From NCBI RefSeq assembly GCF_001682385.1, contig NZ_CP016210.1, forward strand, positions 3,658,001-3,722,000: a stretch of 64,000 nt of DNA, in the 5' to 3' direction. Under the pieces are notes generated by a model. The model was given only the letters and a program-made list of their open reading frames with translations, searched no databases and had not been told where the DNA came from. The DNA comes from Azoarcus olearius. Its GTDB lineage: Bacteria > Pseudomonadota > Gammaproteobacteria > Burkholderiales > Rhodocyclaceae. Of the stretch, positions 44,595-53,331 are shown piece by piece; within the stretch, counting starts at the first letter, position 1; each line of letters opens with the position of its first letter. The translations under genes and the position numbers were made by a program.

Positions 44595-45908
44595 TCAGAA
44601 CCAGCGCCGGACTTCGAGGTACAGGCGGTCGCTATCGTCAAAGCGGCCAAAGATGCCGCCGCGCCGCCCCTCGAAGTGGTCGTAGCCGACCACGCCCCGC
44701 CACTCCGGCGCGATTTTCCAGATCAGTTTGGGCCGCAGCATGTAGTCGCTACGATTGAGCGACGAGGCTGCCAGGAACTCCACGGTGAACCGTGAGCCGA
44801 TATCCCTGACCGCCTGGAAGGTCACACCACGCTCATCGCGATCCACCCCCATCGCCGCCTCGTGACCGTAGTAGATGCGCGAGAAGTACTGCGCATTGAA
44901 CCGCCAGACATCCGCGAACGGAACGTCCACGCCGACGACATAGTCCAGCGTGGCCGAGCCCTTGACGCCTTCAGGCGCCAGCGGATCTGCGGTGTTGAAG
45001 TGGCGTCCGCGCGTATGCACGGCTTCACCCTTCAGCACGAATTCGCCGAAGTCCTTGCTGAAAGTACCCCCGAGCTGACGGATCCGGTCGTGACGCAATT
45101 CGTAGGTCGGGGCAACCGAGCTGCGATACAGCGTGGGGGAAACATCCTGGCTTGCGTAGTAGAAGGCGGAGAGATCCCAGCCGCCGACGAGCCGGCTCAT
45201 TCGCAGGCCCCAATTGCCGTTGTCGAGGCTTTGTCCCGGCTTCTTCTCCGTGACATGCGTGCCAGCCGGTAGCTGATAGGGATAGAAGTCGCTTCCCGGC
45301 TTGCCGATACGGTCGTAGCTGGCGACCGGAACCCACAGCAATTCGAAATGGGTGTCGCCCATGAAGTACTCGGCGCGTGCCGCCCATTGGGCAATCCGCA
45401 TCGACTCGAACTCGGGCAGCAGGAACTCGCGCATGTCACGCGCCGAGACGACGTCGGCGAAGAAGAAACCCACCATCTCGCCCCATACGACGTGCTGGCG
45501 CCCGAGGCGGAACTCCCAGTCGCCGGATGAAAAGTCGAGGTAGGCTTCGCGCACGGTGAAGTCGGCGCGCTGATCACGGCGCACCGCGCCGCTGTAGTGG
45601 GCGTCCTCCAGATCATAGGCGCCGTCAGCTTCCGCCCGCCCGGTCAGCTTCCATCGCAACCCTGGCCCGGAGCCGCTCGCGGTCAATTCCGAGCGGGCTC
45701 GCAAACGCGACCAATGCCCGGGGTCCGGCAGGGTATACGCCCCTCCGAACTCCACATAGCCGCCGAGCTTACCCGGGCGAGCAGGCGCCGTCTCGGCGGG
45801 CCCTACATCAAGCAGCGCATCCAGTTCGGCGTCGTCGTCCGCCGCCATCGCACAGCCGGCCGCGGCCAGCGACATCGCGAGCAGCGCCCGCATCCTGCAG
45901 ATGGTCAT
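44595..45908 (-). CDS. Outer-membrane protein, DUF1302-like
   Basis: 437 residues. Signal peptide (RMRALLAMSLAAAGCAMAAD), then a barrel-like protein: GGYVEFGGAYTLPDPGHWSR, DFSSGDWEFRLGRQHVVWGE, MRMSRLVGGWDLSAFYYASQ-type strands and C-terminal LYLEVRRWF. The R-Q-H-V-V-W-G-E segment is typical of DUF1302 proteins, which usually lie with LolA-like proteins and ABC or RND exporters. Begins 3 bases after the ABC ATPase. Function unknown; probably an outer-membrane component for lipid or polymer transfer. Internal ATG at 45893 is an alternative start. Confidence 0.8.
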   Translation of the reverse strand: MTICRMRALLAMSLAAAGCAMAADDDAELDALLDVGPAETAPARPGKLGGYVEFGGAYTLPDPGHWSRLRARSELTASGSGPGLRWKLTGRAEADGAYDLEDAHYSGAVRRDQRADFTVREAYLDFSSGDWEFRLGRQHVVWGEMVGFFFADVVSARDMREFLLPEFESMRIAQWAARAEYFMGDTHFELLWVPVASYDRIGKPGSDFYPYQLPAGTHVTEKKPGQSLDNGNWGLRMSRLVGGWDLSAFYYASQDVSPTLYRSSVAPTYELRHDRIRQLGGTFSKDFGEFVLKGEAVHTRGRHFNTADPLAPEGVKGSATLDYVVGVDVPFADVWRFNAQYFSRIYYGHEAAMGVDRDERGVTFQAVRDIGSRFTVEFLAASSLNRSDYMLRPKLIWKIAPEWRGVVGYDHFEGRRGGIFGRFDDSDRLYLEVRRWF

Positions 45909-45911
45909 TCC

Positions 45912-46661
45912 CTAACCCTGTTCGTTGTCGTTGTGTGGGGAGCGCCGGTCCTGCACGAAGGTCCAGCGCCGGTTCGCGCGCGCCCCGAGCGCGGTGATCT
46001 GGCCGTCGGCGATGCGCACCAGTCGGTCCGCCATGCTCATGACCTTGCGGTCGTGCGTGGAAAACACGAAGGTCGTGCCGGAGCTGCGGTTGATGTCCTT
46101 CATCAGACGGAGAATGCTTTCTCCGGTCTTGCTGTCCAAGTTGGCGGTGGGCTCGTCGGCAAGCACGATCTTCGAGTGGGTTGCCAACGCGCGCGCGATC
46201 GCGACCCGTTGCCTTTGCCCGCCGGACAACTGATTGGGGCGATGGTCCGCGTATTTGGTGAGACCGACCATTCCGAGATAATGGCGTACGCGCTCACGGC
46301 GCTCGGCCCGGGTCAGTTCCCGCAACTGCAGCAAGGGGTACTCGACGTTCTCCTCCGCCGACAGCACGGGGAGGAGGTTGAAGGTCTGGAAGATGAAACC
46401 GATCGTGCGGGCGCGAAGGTCGGCGAGTTGATCGGGCGTTCGCCCCGAGACATCATGCCCGCCCACCACGACGCGTCCGGAGGTGGGAGTGTCGATGCAC
46501 CCGATGATATTGAGGAGAGTAGACTTGCCGCTACCGGAAGGACCCGCAATCGCCAGGAAGACCCCGGGTTCGATCGCCAGCGACACGTCCGTGAGTGCCT
46601 GGACATCCTGGTCGCCAAGGCGATAGCGCTTGCTCACATTTTCGACCTCGACGATCGCCAT
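45912..46661 (-). CDS. ABC transporter ATPase, MacB/LolD type
   Basis: 249 residues from ATG 46661. Walker A AGPSGSGKST (39-48), Q-loop FQTFNLLPVL, signature NQLSGGQRQRVAIARAL, Walker B IVLADEPTANLDS and H-loop FSTHD. Close to the MacB/LolD/FtsE branch, which needs an FtsX-like permease. No permease gene is present beside it: the downstream gene is an outer-membrane protein and the divergent gene a LolA-like protein. The partner is presumably encoded elsewhere. Only 44 bases separate it from the divergent LolA-like gene, so both promoters must be very compact. Confidence 0.9.
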   Translation of the reverse strand: MAIVEVENVSKRYRLGDQDVQALTDVSLAIEPGVFLAIAGPSGSGKSTLLNIIGCIDTPTSGRVVVGGHDVSGRTPDQLADLRARTIGFIFQTFNLLPVLSAEENVEYPLLQLRELTRAERRERVRHYLGMVGLTKYADHRPNQLSGGQRQRVAIARALATHSKIVLADEPTANLDSKTGESILRLMKDINRSSGTTFVFSTHDRKVMSMADRLVRIADGQITALGARANRRWTFVQDRRSPHNDNEQG

Positions 46662-46705
46662 TGCAGCGGTTGCACCGTGATGAGAACGCCATAAGGATAG
46701 CATTC

Positions 46706-47488
46706 ATGACCGAGCACATTCGATCCAGACGGAAATTCCTCGCGACGCTGGCCTGCACGCTGGCCGCACCGGCCCTGAGCCGGGCAGCGGAGGACGCGGC
46801 TCCGCGCGCTACCGACGAGGAAGCGGTGCGTATCGTCACGCTCGCCGACGAAATCCGCTTCCCACGCGAGAGCTTCCAGACCGAAATCCTGGTGCGCAAT
46901 TTCAGCGCCGGCGAGGCAGGAGAATCCCGCCGCTATCGCGTGCTGTCGCGCGGCAACGACAACACCATCGTGCTGACCTTGGAACCGGCGGTGGAACGCG
47001 GCCAGGCCCTGCTGATGCGGGGCCGCGATCTGTGGATCTTCATGCCGAGCGTATCCCAACCGGTGCGGCTCTCGCTCGCCCAACGCCTTACCGGGCAGGT
47101 GGCGAACGGCGACCTCGCCCGCGCCAACTTCGGTGGCGACTACGATCCGGTGCGTGCAGGCAAGGAAACCGTCGATGGCCAGTCGGCCCACGTCCTCGAT
47201 CTGACGGCGGTGGACCGGGGCGTGACCTACGCGAAGGTGCGCTACTGGGTCAGCGAGAAAGACAACCGGCCGCTGAAGGCAGAGTTCTACGCACTGTCCG
47301 GACGGCTGCTGAAGACCTGCCGCTATACCGATTTCAAGGAACTCGCCGGCCGCGTCCGCCCCACCCGCTTGATCATGGAAGACGCCCTCAAGAAGGGCGA
47401 GACATCGGAACTCACCTACGAAACGATGGCCCTGAAGGACCTCCCGGAACGGATGTTCACCCGTGAATACATGAGCCGGCTGCAGTAG
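46706..47488 (+). CDS. LolA-like outer-membrane lipoprotein-sorting protein with Tat signal
   Basis: 260 residues from ATG 46706, with AAGGATAG upstream. The N-terminus carries a twin-arginine motif SRRKFLA followed by a hydrophobic stretch and a cleavage site near LSRA, so it is likely exported folded. The mature part is a LolA/LppX-type half barrel (TEILVRNFSAGEAGESRRYR; LLMRGRDLWIFMPSVSQPVR; YAKVRYWVSEKDNRPLKAEF; FKELAGRVRPTRLIMEDAL). It should carry lipids or lipoproteins between membranes with the divergent ABC ATPase and DUF1302-like protein. Confidence 0.85.
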   Translation: MTEHIRSRRKFLATLACTLAAPALSRAAEDAAPRATDEEAVRIVTLADEIRFPRESFQTEILVRNFSAGEAGESRRYRVLSRGNDNTIVLTLEPAVERGQALLMRGRDLWIFMPSVSQPVRLSLAQRLTGQVANGDLARANFGGDYDPVRAGKETVDGQSAHVLDLTAVDRGVTYAKVRYWVSEKDNRPLKAEFYALSGRLLKTCRYTDFKELAGRVRPTRLIMEDALKKGETSELTYETMALKDLPERMFTREYMSRLQ

Positions 47489-47532
47489 AAATCCAAATGG
47501 CATTTTGCGCACATGACAAATAGAATCGTGTC

Positions 47533-48939
47533 ATGCGCTCTGAAATCATCCACCACGGTGGCCGCGACGGCGTAACCGGCTCCTGCCACCAGCTGCTGTT
47601 TGGCAACGGCGACAGCATCCTTATCGATTGCGGCCTGTTCCAGGGCGCCGAAACCGCCGCCGACGGTCGCGGCGCTGAGGATGCCCTTGCGTTTCGCATG
47701 CCGGTTTCAGCGATACGGGCACTCGTCGTCAGCCATGTCCACATCGACCACGTCGGGCGCATCCCCTGGCTGCTCGCTGCGGGATTCAAGGGGCCGATCA
47801 TCTGCAGCGAGCCGTCCGCACGGCTGCTGCCGACGGTCCTCGCAGACGCCTTCGCGCTCGGCATCGCACGCGATCCGCAACTGGTGCAACGCTACATCGA
47901 CATGGTGGAAGCGCGGCTCCATCCCCTGCCCTACCGCCGCTGGCTCCGGTTCGTCAGCGCCGACGGCACCGAGTGCCGCATCCGCCTCCAGCGTGCTGGT
48001 CACATTCTCGGTTCCGCCTATGTCGAATGCGATCTCCGCCGCCCGGGCGAGAAACCGGAGCGCATCCTGTTCTCGGGCGACCTCGGCGCACCCCACGCAC
48101 CACTGCTGCCCGCGCCGCGCCCGCCCTGGCGCGCCGACGTCGTCGTACTGGAAAGCACCTACGGCGATCGGCTGCACGAAGGTCGGCGCGACCGCCGCCT
48201 GCGGCTGAAGAAGATCGTGGAGCACGCACTCGATAACGGGGGCACGGTAATCATCCCCGCCTTCAGCATCGGACGCAGCCAGGAACTCCTGTACGAATTC
48301 GAGGACATCCTGCACAGGGAAAGGGCACGTCCCGACCGGTACGCGGCACGTTGGGCGCACCTACCGATCTATCTCGACTCCCCGCTGGCGAGCCGGTTCA
48401 CCCAGCTCTACCGCGAACTGCAACCGTGGTGGGACGATGAAGCGCTCGCGCGCGTCAGAAGCGGGCGCCAGCCGCTCGGTTTCGACCAACTCGTCGCCAT
48501 CGACGACCACCAGGACCATCTCGACAACGTCCGGCATCTCGCGCGTAGCGGCGAACCCGCCATCGTCATCGCTGCGAGCGGCATGTGCACGGGCGGACGG
48601 GTGATGAATTACCTCAAGGCGATGCTGCACGACACGCGGCACGACGTGCTCTTTGTGGGTTATCAGGCGGCGGGCACCCCGGGCCACGCCATCCAGACTT
48701 TCGGACCGCGAGGTGGTTACGTCGACCTCGACGGGGAACGCATCCACATCCGCGCGGGCATCCATACGCTAGGCGGCTATTCCGCTCACGCGGACCAGCG
48801 GGACCTGGTGCGGTTCATTACGCGTATGCGCCACCTTCCCGCCGAAATCCGGTTGATTCACGGTAGCAGCGAGGCAAAAGCCGCCCTCACCGCAGCGCTG
48901 CGCAAGGCGACAGAGGAGCGTTGCATCGTCACGCCCTGA
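47533..48939 (+). CDS. Metallo-beta-lactamase / beta-CASP hydrolase (RNA-processing exonuclease type)
   Basis: 468 residues. Metal-binding VSHVHIDHVGRIP (HxHxDH), HILGSAYVEC, SGDLGAP and the beta-CASP domain with ESTYGDRLHEGRRDR, IIPAFSIGRSQELLYEFE, IIVIAASGMCTGGRV-type segment and final RLIHGSSEAKAAL. The domain order is that of the CPSF73/YSH1-like family, whose members are RNases; some bacterial members are of unknown substrate. Stands alone 44 bases after the LolA-like gene and ends at a strong bidirectional terminator. Confidence 0.88.
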   Translation: MRSEIIHHGGRDGVTGSCHQLLFGNGDSILIDCGLFQGAETAADGRGAEDALAFRMPVSAIRALVVSHVHIDHVGRIPWLLAAGFKGPIICSEPSARLLPTVLADAFALGIARDPQLVQRYIDMVEARLHPLPYRRWLRFVSADGTECRIRLQRAGHILGSAYVECDLRRPGEKPERILFSGDLGAPHAPLLPAPRPPWRADVVVLESTYGDRLHEGRRDRRLRLKKIVEHALDNGGTVIIPAFSIGRSQELLYEFEDILHRERARPDRYAARWAHLPIYLDSPLASRFTQLYRELQPWWDDEALARVRSGRQPLGFDQLVAIDDHQDHLDNVRHLARSGEPAIVIAASGMCTGGRVMNYLKAMLHDTRHDVLFVGYQAAGTPGHAIQTFGPRGGYVDLDGERIHIRAGIHTLGGYSAHADQRDLVRFITRMRHLPAEIRLIHGSSEAKAALTAALRKATEERCIVTP

Positions 48940-48990
48940 CCGTAATCCAGGCGCAGGAAACCACTTCCACGCACTTGGAGTGAACAAAAA

Positions 48991-49016
48991 AACGGGCGCC
49001 GAAGCGCCCGTTTTTG
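48991..49016. terminator. Strong bidirectional Rho-independent terminator
   Basis: AACGGGCGC / GCGCCCGTT, 9-bp stem, CGAA loop, with A-run on the left and T-run on the right (48986-49015). Serves the beta-CASP gene on + and porin 1 on -. Confidence 0.92.
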
Positions 49017-49044
49017 TCATCCCTGATTTCGCTGGTAGGCGAAA

Positions 49045-50160
49045 TTAGAAGGAGTGACGGATACCCACGGTGAAGCCACGCTCGTAGGCGCCCGAGGTAG
49101 CCGCAGCGGTACCACCGGCAGCCGGGGTGTTGTTGCGGGTGGCGTCGCCGATGTACGAAGCGTAGGAACCGTTCTTCGCAGCACCCTTGTTGTTGATGTC
49201 GGCGTAGGCGGTGTACAGCGCGGTACGCTTCGACAGGGCGTGCTCGTAGCCGATACCCCACTGGCTCACGCGGGCGTCGTCGCCGCCGTCGATTTCGCTC
49301 TTGCGGCGAACGAAGGAGGCCTGGACCTTGCCAGCAGCGCCAACCGGCACAGCGGCGGTCAGGGCCCACTGCTTGTGCTTGACGATGTCTTCGGAGTCGC
49401 TCACGCCGTAGACCGCACCCAGCTTGACGACGCCGAAGTCATAGGTACCACCGAGGTCCCAGGTCTTGTTCACGGTGTCGGTCGTCAGGGAGGTGGCGTT
49501 GCCACGGATCTGATGGACGTTCAGAGCGACGTAGATCGGGCCGTTCTTGTAGGTCGGAGCGATCGCCCAAGCGCGAGCATCCGAACCACCGGGAACACCG
49601 TAGCCGTTCTCGGCGCTTTCGTCGCCGGAAGCGCTGTTGGTGTAGGCAGCAACCACGCTGAAGCCACCGAAGGTCGGCGAAACGTAGGCAGCGAGGTTAT
49701 CCAGGCGGGCCGGGCTGATGTAGACGTTGGCCAGCGAGGCAACGGTACCCTTGCCGAAGCCGAACGGGTCGATGTTGCCAGCCAGCAGGGCGTGCGCCGG
49801 GGTGTACTGACGACCCAGGGCCACGGTACCGAAGTTGCCGGACAGGGCAACGTAGGACTGGCGGGAGCCAGCGCCGCCCCACAGGCCGCTGGAGCCGTTG
49901 GTGTCGCCCTGGATGCCGGTTTCGTACACGAAGGAAGCCTTCAGGCCGTTGCCCAGATCTTCCGTGCCCTTGAAGCCGAGGCGGTTGCCAGCGGAGATGC
50001 CGGAATCGATGGCGGAGCGGGAATCCACGCCGCTGATGGCGCTGTCACCGGTCCACTTGTAGCCGAAGTCGACAACACCGTAGATCGTCACGTTCGACTG
50101 AGCGAAAGCCGGAGCGGACATCAGGCCAGCCACAGCCAGCGCGATCAGTTTCTTTTGCAT
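49045..50160 (-). CDS. Gram-negative general porin (copy 1)
   Basis: 371 residues. Signal peptide MQKKLIALAVAGLMSAPAFA, then QSNVTIYGVVDFGYKW, the usual start of beta-proteobacterial 16-stranded trimeric porins; ends FTVGIRHSF with the terminal Phe needed for BAM. GAGGAG precedes the ATG. Strand-forming segments RLGFKGTEDLGNGLKASFVY and SRQSYVALSGNFGTVALGRQ are shared with the neighbouring paralogue. Outer-membrane diffusion channel. Separated from porin 2 by 294 bases that include porin 2's terminator, so each is transcribed on its own. Confidence 0.95.
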   Translation of the reverse strand: MQKKLIALAVAGLMSAPAFAQSNVTIYGVVDFGYKWTGDSAISGVDSRSAIDSGISAGNRLGFKGTEDLGNGLKASFVYETGIQGDTNGSSGLWGGAGSRQSYVALSGNFGTVALGRQYTPAHALLAGNIDPFGFGKGTVASLANVYISPARLDNLAAYVSPTFGGFSVVAAYTNSASGDESAENGYGVPGGSDARAWAIAPTYKNGPIYVALNVHQIRGNATSLTTDTVNKTWDLGGTYDFGVVKLGAVYGVSDSEDIVKHKQWALTAAVPVGAAGKVQASFVRRKSEIDGGDDARVSQWGIGYEHALSKRTALYTAYADINNKGAAKNGSYASYIGDATRNNTPAAGGTAAATSGAYERGFTVGIRHSF

Positions 50161-50400
50161 GTATTTCTCCTCAATTTGAAGTTGAGACCGTCGCCTTGGC
50201 GCCGGCCCGACTTACCTCTCGCACGAGAAGTTGCAGCGATTGTGATGACCCACGCAGCCACCACGCAAGCGCGCACCACAGCAAACGCGACCCATCGGAC
50301 CGTTCCTGTTGCATGGTTGCAACATTCATATGTCGGGGAGACCGGCACGGGCCGAACGGCGGGCAAAGAGGCGTTCCACCCGCCGCCGGCGCGAAAAGGG

Positions 50401-50422
50401 AACGGGTGCCAGAGCACCCGTT
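50401..50422 (-). terminator. Terminator of porin 2
   Basis: AACGGGTGC / GCACCCGTT, 9-bp perfect stem with a 4-base loop, 33 bases past the porin 2 stop; on the - strand it is followed by CCCTTTT, a weak T-run. The remaining bases up to porin 1 (50161-50400) show no gene and presumably hold the porin 1 promoter. Confidence 0.65.
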
Positions 50423-50454
50423 CGTCACACCGCAATGTTCGCGCTCAGGCGCGA

Positions 50455-51525
50455 TCAGAAGGAGTGACGCAGACCGACCGTGAAGCCGCGCTGGTAGTTG
50501 CCGCTGATCGACGAGGTCTGGGCGGTGCCGATGTAGCCGGCGCCCGACCCGAGGTCCTTGGCCGAACCCTTGTTGTTGATATCGGAGAAGGCCGTGTAGA
50601 TAGCGGTACGCTTGGACAGTTCGTGCTGGTAACCAATGCCCCACTGGCTGACCTTGGCGTCGCTGATCGCGGCATCCCAGTCGCTCTTGCGATGCAGGTA
50701 GGACGCCTGGATCTTGCCCGCAGCACCCACCGGCACAACGGCGGTGAGGCCCCACTGCTTGTGCTTCACGGAGTCGCTGACATCACGCACGCCGTAGATG
50801 GCACCGAGCTTGACCACGCCCAGATCGTAGGTGCCGCCGAGGTCCCAGACCTTGGTGGTGGCGTCGCTGGCATTGACGCGGATCTGGTGAACGTTCAGCG
50901 CGACATAGACCGGACCGTTCTTGTAGCTCGGGCTGATCGCCCAGGCGCGCGCATCGGAACTGGTGGACTGGTTGCCGAAGTCGTTGTGGATACCTTCGTC
51001 GCCGGCGGCGCTGTTGGTATACGCGGTCACGAACGAGAAGCCGCTCCAGTTCGGCGACACATAGGCGGCCAGGTTGTCCAGGCGGGACTCGTGGATGTAC
51101 ACGTTGGCGATGGTCGCGACAGTACCGCGGCTGAACGCGTCAACGGCGCTCGCCAGCGTGTACTGCGGCGCATATTGGCGGCCCAGCGCGACCGTACCGA
51201 AGTTGCCGGACAGCGCGACGTAGGACTGACGCGAACCCGTGCTGCCCCACAGGCCGTTGTCGTTGGCGTCGCCACGGACGGCAGACTCATAAACGAACGA
51301 CGCGGTCAGACCATTTCCGAGGTTTTCCGTGCCCTTGAAGCCGAGGCGGTTGCCGGCGGAGTTGCCCGCGTCAATCGCGTTGCGCGACTTGACGCCCGAA
51401 CGGGCGCTGTCACCGGTATAGACGTAGCCGAAGTCGACCAGGCCATAGATGGTGACGTTGGACTGAGCGAAAGCCGGAGCGGACATCACGCCGGCCACGG
51501 CCAGCGCGATCAGTTTCTTTTGCAT
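50455..51525 (-). CDS. Gram-negative general porin (copy 2)
   Basis: 356 residues, same architecture as copy 1: signal peptide MQKKLIALAVAGVMSAPAFA, QSNVTIYGLVDFGYVYTGD, C-terminal FTVGLRHSF. AAGGGG upstream of the ATG. Differences cluster in segments that would be surface loops (for example residues about 75-85 and 105-120 and near the C-terminus), while strands are almost the same, as expected for paralogues with different loop-dependent selectivity or phage/antibody exposure. Tandem with copy 1 in the same direction. Confidence 0.95.
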   Translation of the reverse strand: MQKKLIALAVAGVMSAPAFAQSNVTIYGLVDFGYVYTGDSARSGVKSRNAIDAGNSAGNRLGFKGTENLGNGLTASFVYESAVRGDANDNGLWGSTGSRQSYVALSGNFGTVALGRQYAPQYTLASAVDAFSRGTVATIANVYIHESRLDNLAAYVSPNWSGFSFVTAYTNSAAGDEGIHNDFGNQSTSSDARAWAISPSYKNGPVYVALNVHQIRVNASDATTKVWDLGGTYDLGVVKLGAIYGVRDVSDSVKHKQWGLTAVVPVGAAGKIQASYLHRKSDWDAAISDAKVSQWGIGYQHELSKRTAIYTAFSDINNKGSAKDLGSGAGYIGTAQTSSISGNYQRGFTVGLRHSF

Positions 51526-51751
51526 GTAATACCCCTTGATTGAAGACGGGACCCTCGCATGGCGACGGCCAGGTTCACCGTTACGGAAACGTTCCGCATG
51601 ACCACGGCGAACCGCCCGGGCAAGGTACGGAGCTTTCGTTACAGAACATGACGGGCCGTTGTTTTCGGTACTCGCTGTTGCACGAGAACAACGCTCCGGC
51701 CTTCACTGAATCGAGCGAGCCTTGGGGCAGCGTAGGAACTCGCGTCAGGCC

Positions 51752-51778
51752 TTAGCACTCTCAAACACCGAGTGCTAA
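51752..51778 (+). promoter_or_regulatory. CIRCE operator (HrcA binding site) of rpoH
   Basis: TTAGCACTC, nine bases, GAGTGCTAA: a perfect consensus CIRCE element, 28 bases before the rpoH ATG. It overlaps a plausible promoter: -35 TTAGCA (51752-51757), 18-base spacer, -10 TAAAAT (51776-51781). HrcA bound here would block RNA polymerase and release it on heat shock. Confidence 0.95.
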
Positions 51779-51805
51779 AATTGGCGTCGAGGAGGACTTC
51801 AGCCC

Positions 51806-52660
51806 ATGTCGCAAGCCTTGTCATTCCCTGTTCCGTCTGTTGTCGGCAGCATCGACCAGTACATCCAGGCGGTGAATCGCGTGCCCCTGCTGACGGAGCA
51901 GCAGGAGGTGGAACTCGCCACCCGCCTGCGTGACGACGGCGATGTCGATGCCGCACGCCAGTTGGTGATGTCGCACCTGAGAGTGGTCGTGGCGATCGCG
52001 CGCGGCTATCTCGGTTACGGGCTGCCGCACGCCGACTTGATCCAGGAAGGCAACATCGGCCTGATGAAGGCGGTGAAGCGCTTCGACCCGACCCGTGGGG
52101 TGCGGCTGGTGTCGTTCGCCATCCACTGGATCAAGGCCGAGATCCACGAGTACATCCTGAAGAACTGGCGGTTGGTGAAAATCGCCACCACCAAGGCGCA
52201 GCGCAAGTTGTTCTTCAACCTGCGCAGCCTCAAGCAGGACACCGGCACGCTCAACCGCGACGAGGTGGAGGCGGTAGCCACCCAGCTCGGCGTGAAGCCG
52301 GAAGAAGTGGTGGAGATGGAAACGCGGCTGAGCGGCCGCGACATTCCGATCGACGGCGGCAACGACGACGAGGACGAACGCTTCGCGCCGATCGCCTACC
52401 TGCCCGCCCCTGCCGCGGAACCTTCCGAGGTGCTGGAGCGCGCGGAGCGGGCCCATCTGCAGGACACCGGGCTGAAGCAGGCGCTCGGCGCGCTCGACGA
52501 GCGCAGCCGCACCATCGTGGAACGCCGCTGGCTTACCGACGGCGACAGCGCCACGCTGCACGAGCTGGCGGCGGAGTACGGGGTGTCGGCAGAACGTATC
52601 CGCCAGATCGAGGCGAAGGCAATGCAGAAAATGCGCGGTCTGCTGGCGCCGGCAATGTAA
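51806..52660 (+). CDS. rpoH: RNA polymerase sigma-32 (heat shock sigma factor)
   Basis: 284 residues. Region 2 core LVMSHLRVVVAIARGYLGYG, LIQEGNIGLMKAVKRFDPTR, VSFAIHWIKAEIHEYILKNW; the RpoH-specific box QRKLFFNLR; region 4 ERRWLTDGDSATLHELAAEY then GVSAERIRQIEAKAMQKMRG. GAGGAGG lies 10 bases upstream of the ATG. Directs heat-shock transcription; here it is itself under the CIRCE/HrcA repressor, coupling the two heat-shock circuits. Confidence 0.97.
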   Translation: MSQALSFPVPSVVGSIDQYIQAVNRVPLLTEQQEVELATRLRDDGDVDAARQLVMSHLRVVVAIARGYLGYGLPHADLIQEGNIGLMKAVKRFDPTRGVRLVSFAIHWIKAEIHEYILKNWRLVKIATTKAQRKLFFNLRSLKQDTGTLNRDEVEAVATQLGVKPEEVVEMETRLSGRDIPIDGGNDDEDERFAPIAYLPAPAAEPSEVLERAERAHLQDTGLKQALGALDERSRTIVERRWLTDGDSATLHELAAEYGVSAERIRQIEAKAMQKMRGLLAPAM

Positions 52661-52684
52661 GCAGCGCAGCCGTATGCAAGAACC

Positions 52685-52713
52685 CGCGGCGACCTTTTGG
52701 TCGCCGCGTTGCG
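52685..52713. terminator. rpoH terminator
   Basis: CGCGGCGACC / GGTCGCCGCG, 10-bp stem with TTTT loop, followed by TTGCGTTT. It sits between convergent rpoH and the SCO1 gene and may stop both transcripts. Confidence 0.8.
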
Positions 52714-52714
52714 T

Positions 52715-53317
52715 TTACCGTCGCGCCGTCGGCTCCGCGAGCAACTGCTTGAGGTCGGCAACGATGTTGTCGACGCTCTCGCCATGCCGGACGTAGAGGC
52801 GCAGGCGGCCTTGCGGGTCGAACACATAGGTGCCGGCCGAGTGGTCTATGGTGTATGCACCGCCGGCGGTATCTCCGCTCTTGCGGTAGAAGATGCGGAA
52901 TTCACGCGCGACGTCCGCCGTCTGCTCAGGCGTGCCGTAAAGGCCGACGAAGCGCGGATCAAATGCGGGAACGTACTGGGCGAGCAGTTCCCGCGTATCG
53001 CGTTCCGGGTCGACGGTGACGAACAGCACTTGTACGCGCTCGCCGTCCGCCCCCAGGCGCTTCACCACTTCCGCCATCGACGTGAGATTGCTCGGGCACA
53101 CGTCCGGGCACTGCGTGTAGCCGAAGAACAGCGTGACGACCTTGCCGCGGAAGTCCGTCAGCGCGCGCGGCTGGCCGCTGTGGTCGGTCAGGGCAAACTG
53201 CTTGCCATAGTCTGCCCCGGTGATATCGGTGGAATGGAAGGCGGGAGCCGGATCTGAACATCCCCCGGCGAGGACGGTTGCGGCCAGTGCGGCCGCGCAA
53301 AGCAGGACTCGGAGCAT
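52715..53317 (-). CDS. SCO1/SenC copper chaperone for cytochrome oxidase
   Basis: 200 residues. N-terminal hydrophobic stretch ending LAGGC (possible lipoprotein Cys20). Thioredoxin-like fold with the copper-binding CPDVC (Cys70, Cys74) and His159 (TIDHSAGTY). Inserts copper into the CuA site of subunit II or acts as a thiol reductant for it, in the periplasm. Last gene of the oxidase cluster, 14 bases after cyoE. Confidence 0.94.
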   Translation of the reverse strand: MLRVLLCAAALAATVLAGGCSDPAPAFHSTDITGADYGKQFALTDHSGQPRALTDFRGKVVTLFFGYTQCPDVCPSNLTSMAEVVKRLGADGERVQVLFVTVDPERDTRELLAQYVPAFDPRFVGLYGTPEQTADVAREFRIFYRKSGDTAGGAYTIDHSAGTYVFDPQGRLRLYVRHGESVDNIVADLKQLLAEPTARR

Positions 53318-53331
53318 CGTCAGGCGGTCTT

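Noticed and set aside
49054-51543. 829-codon open frame antisense to both porins
   Set aside because: It is the reverse reading of strongly codon-biased porin genes; residues are repetitive and it lacks any family motif.
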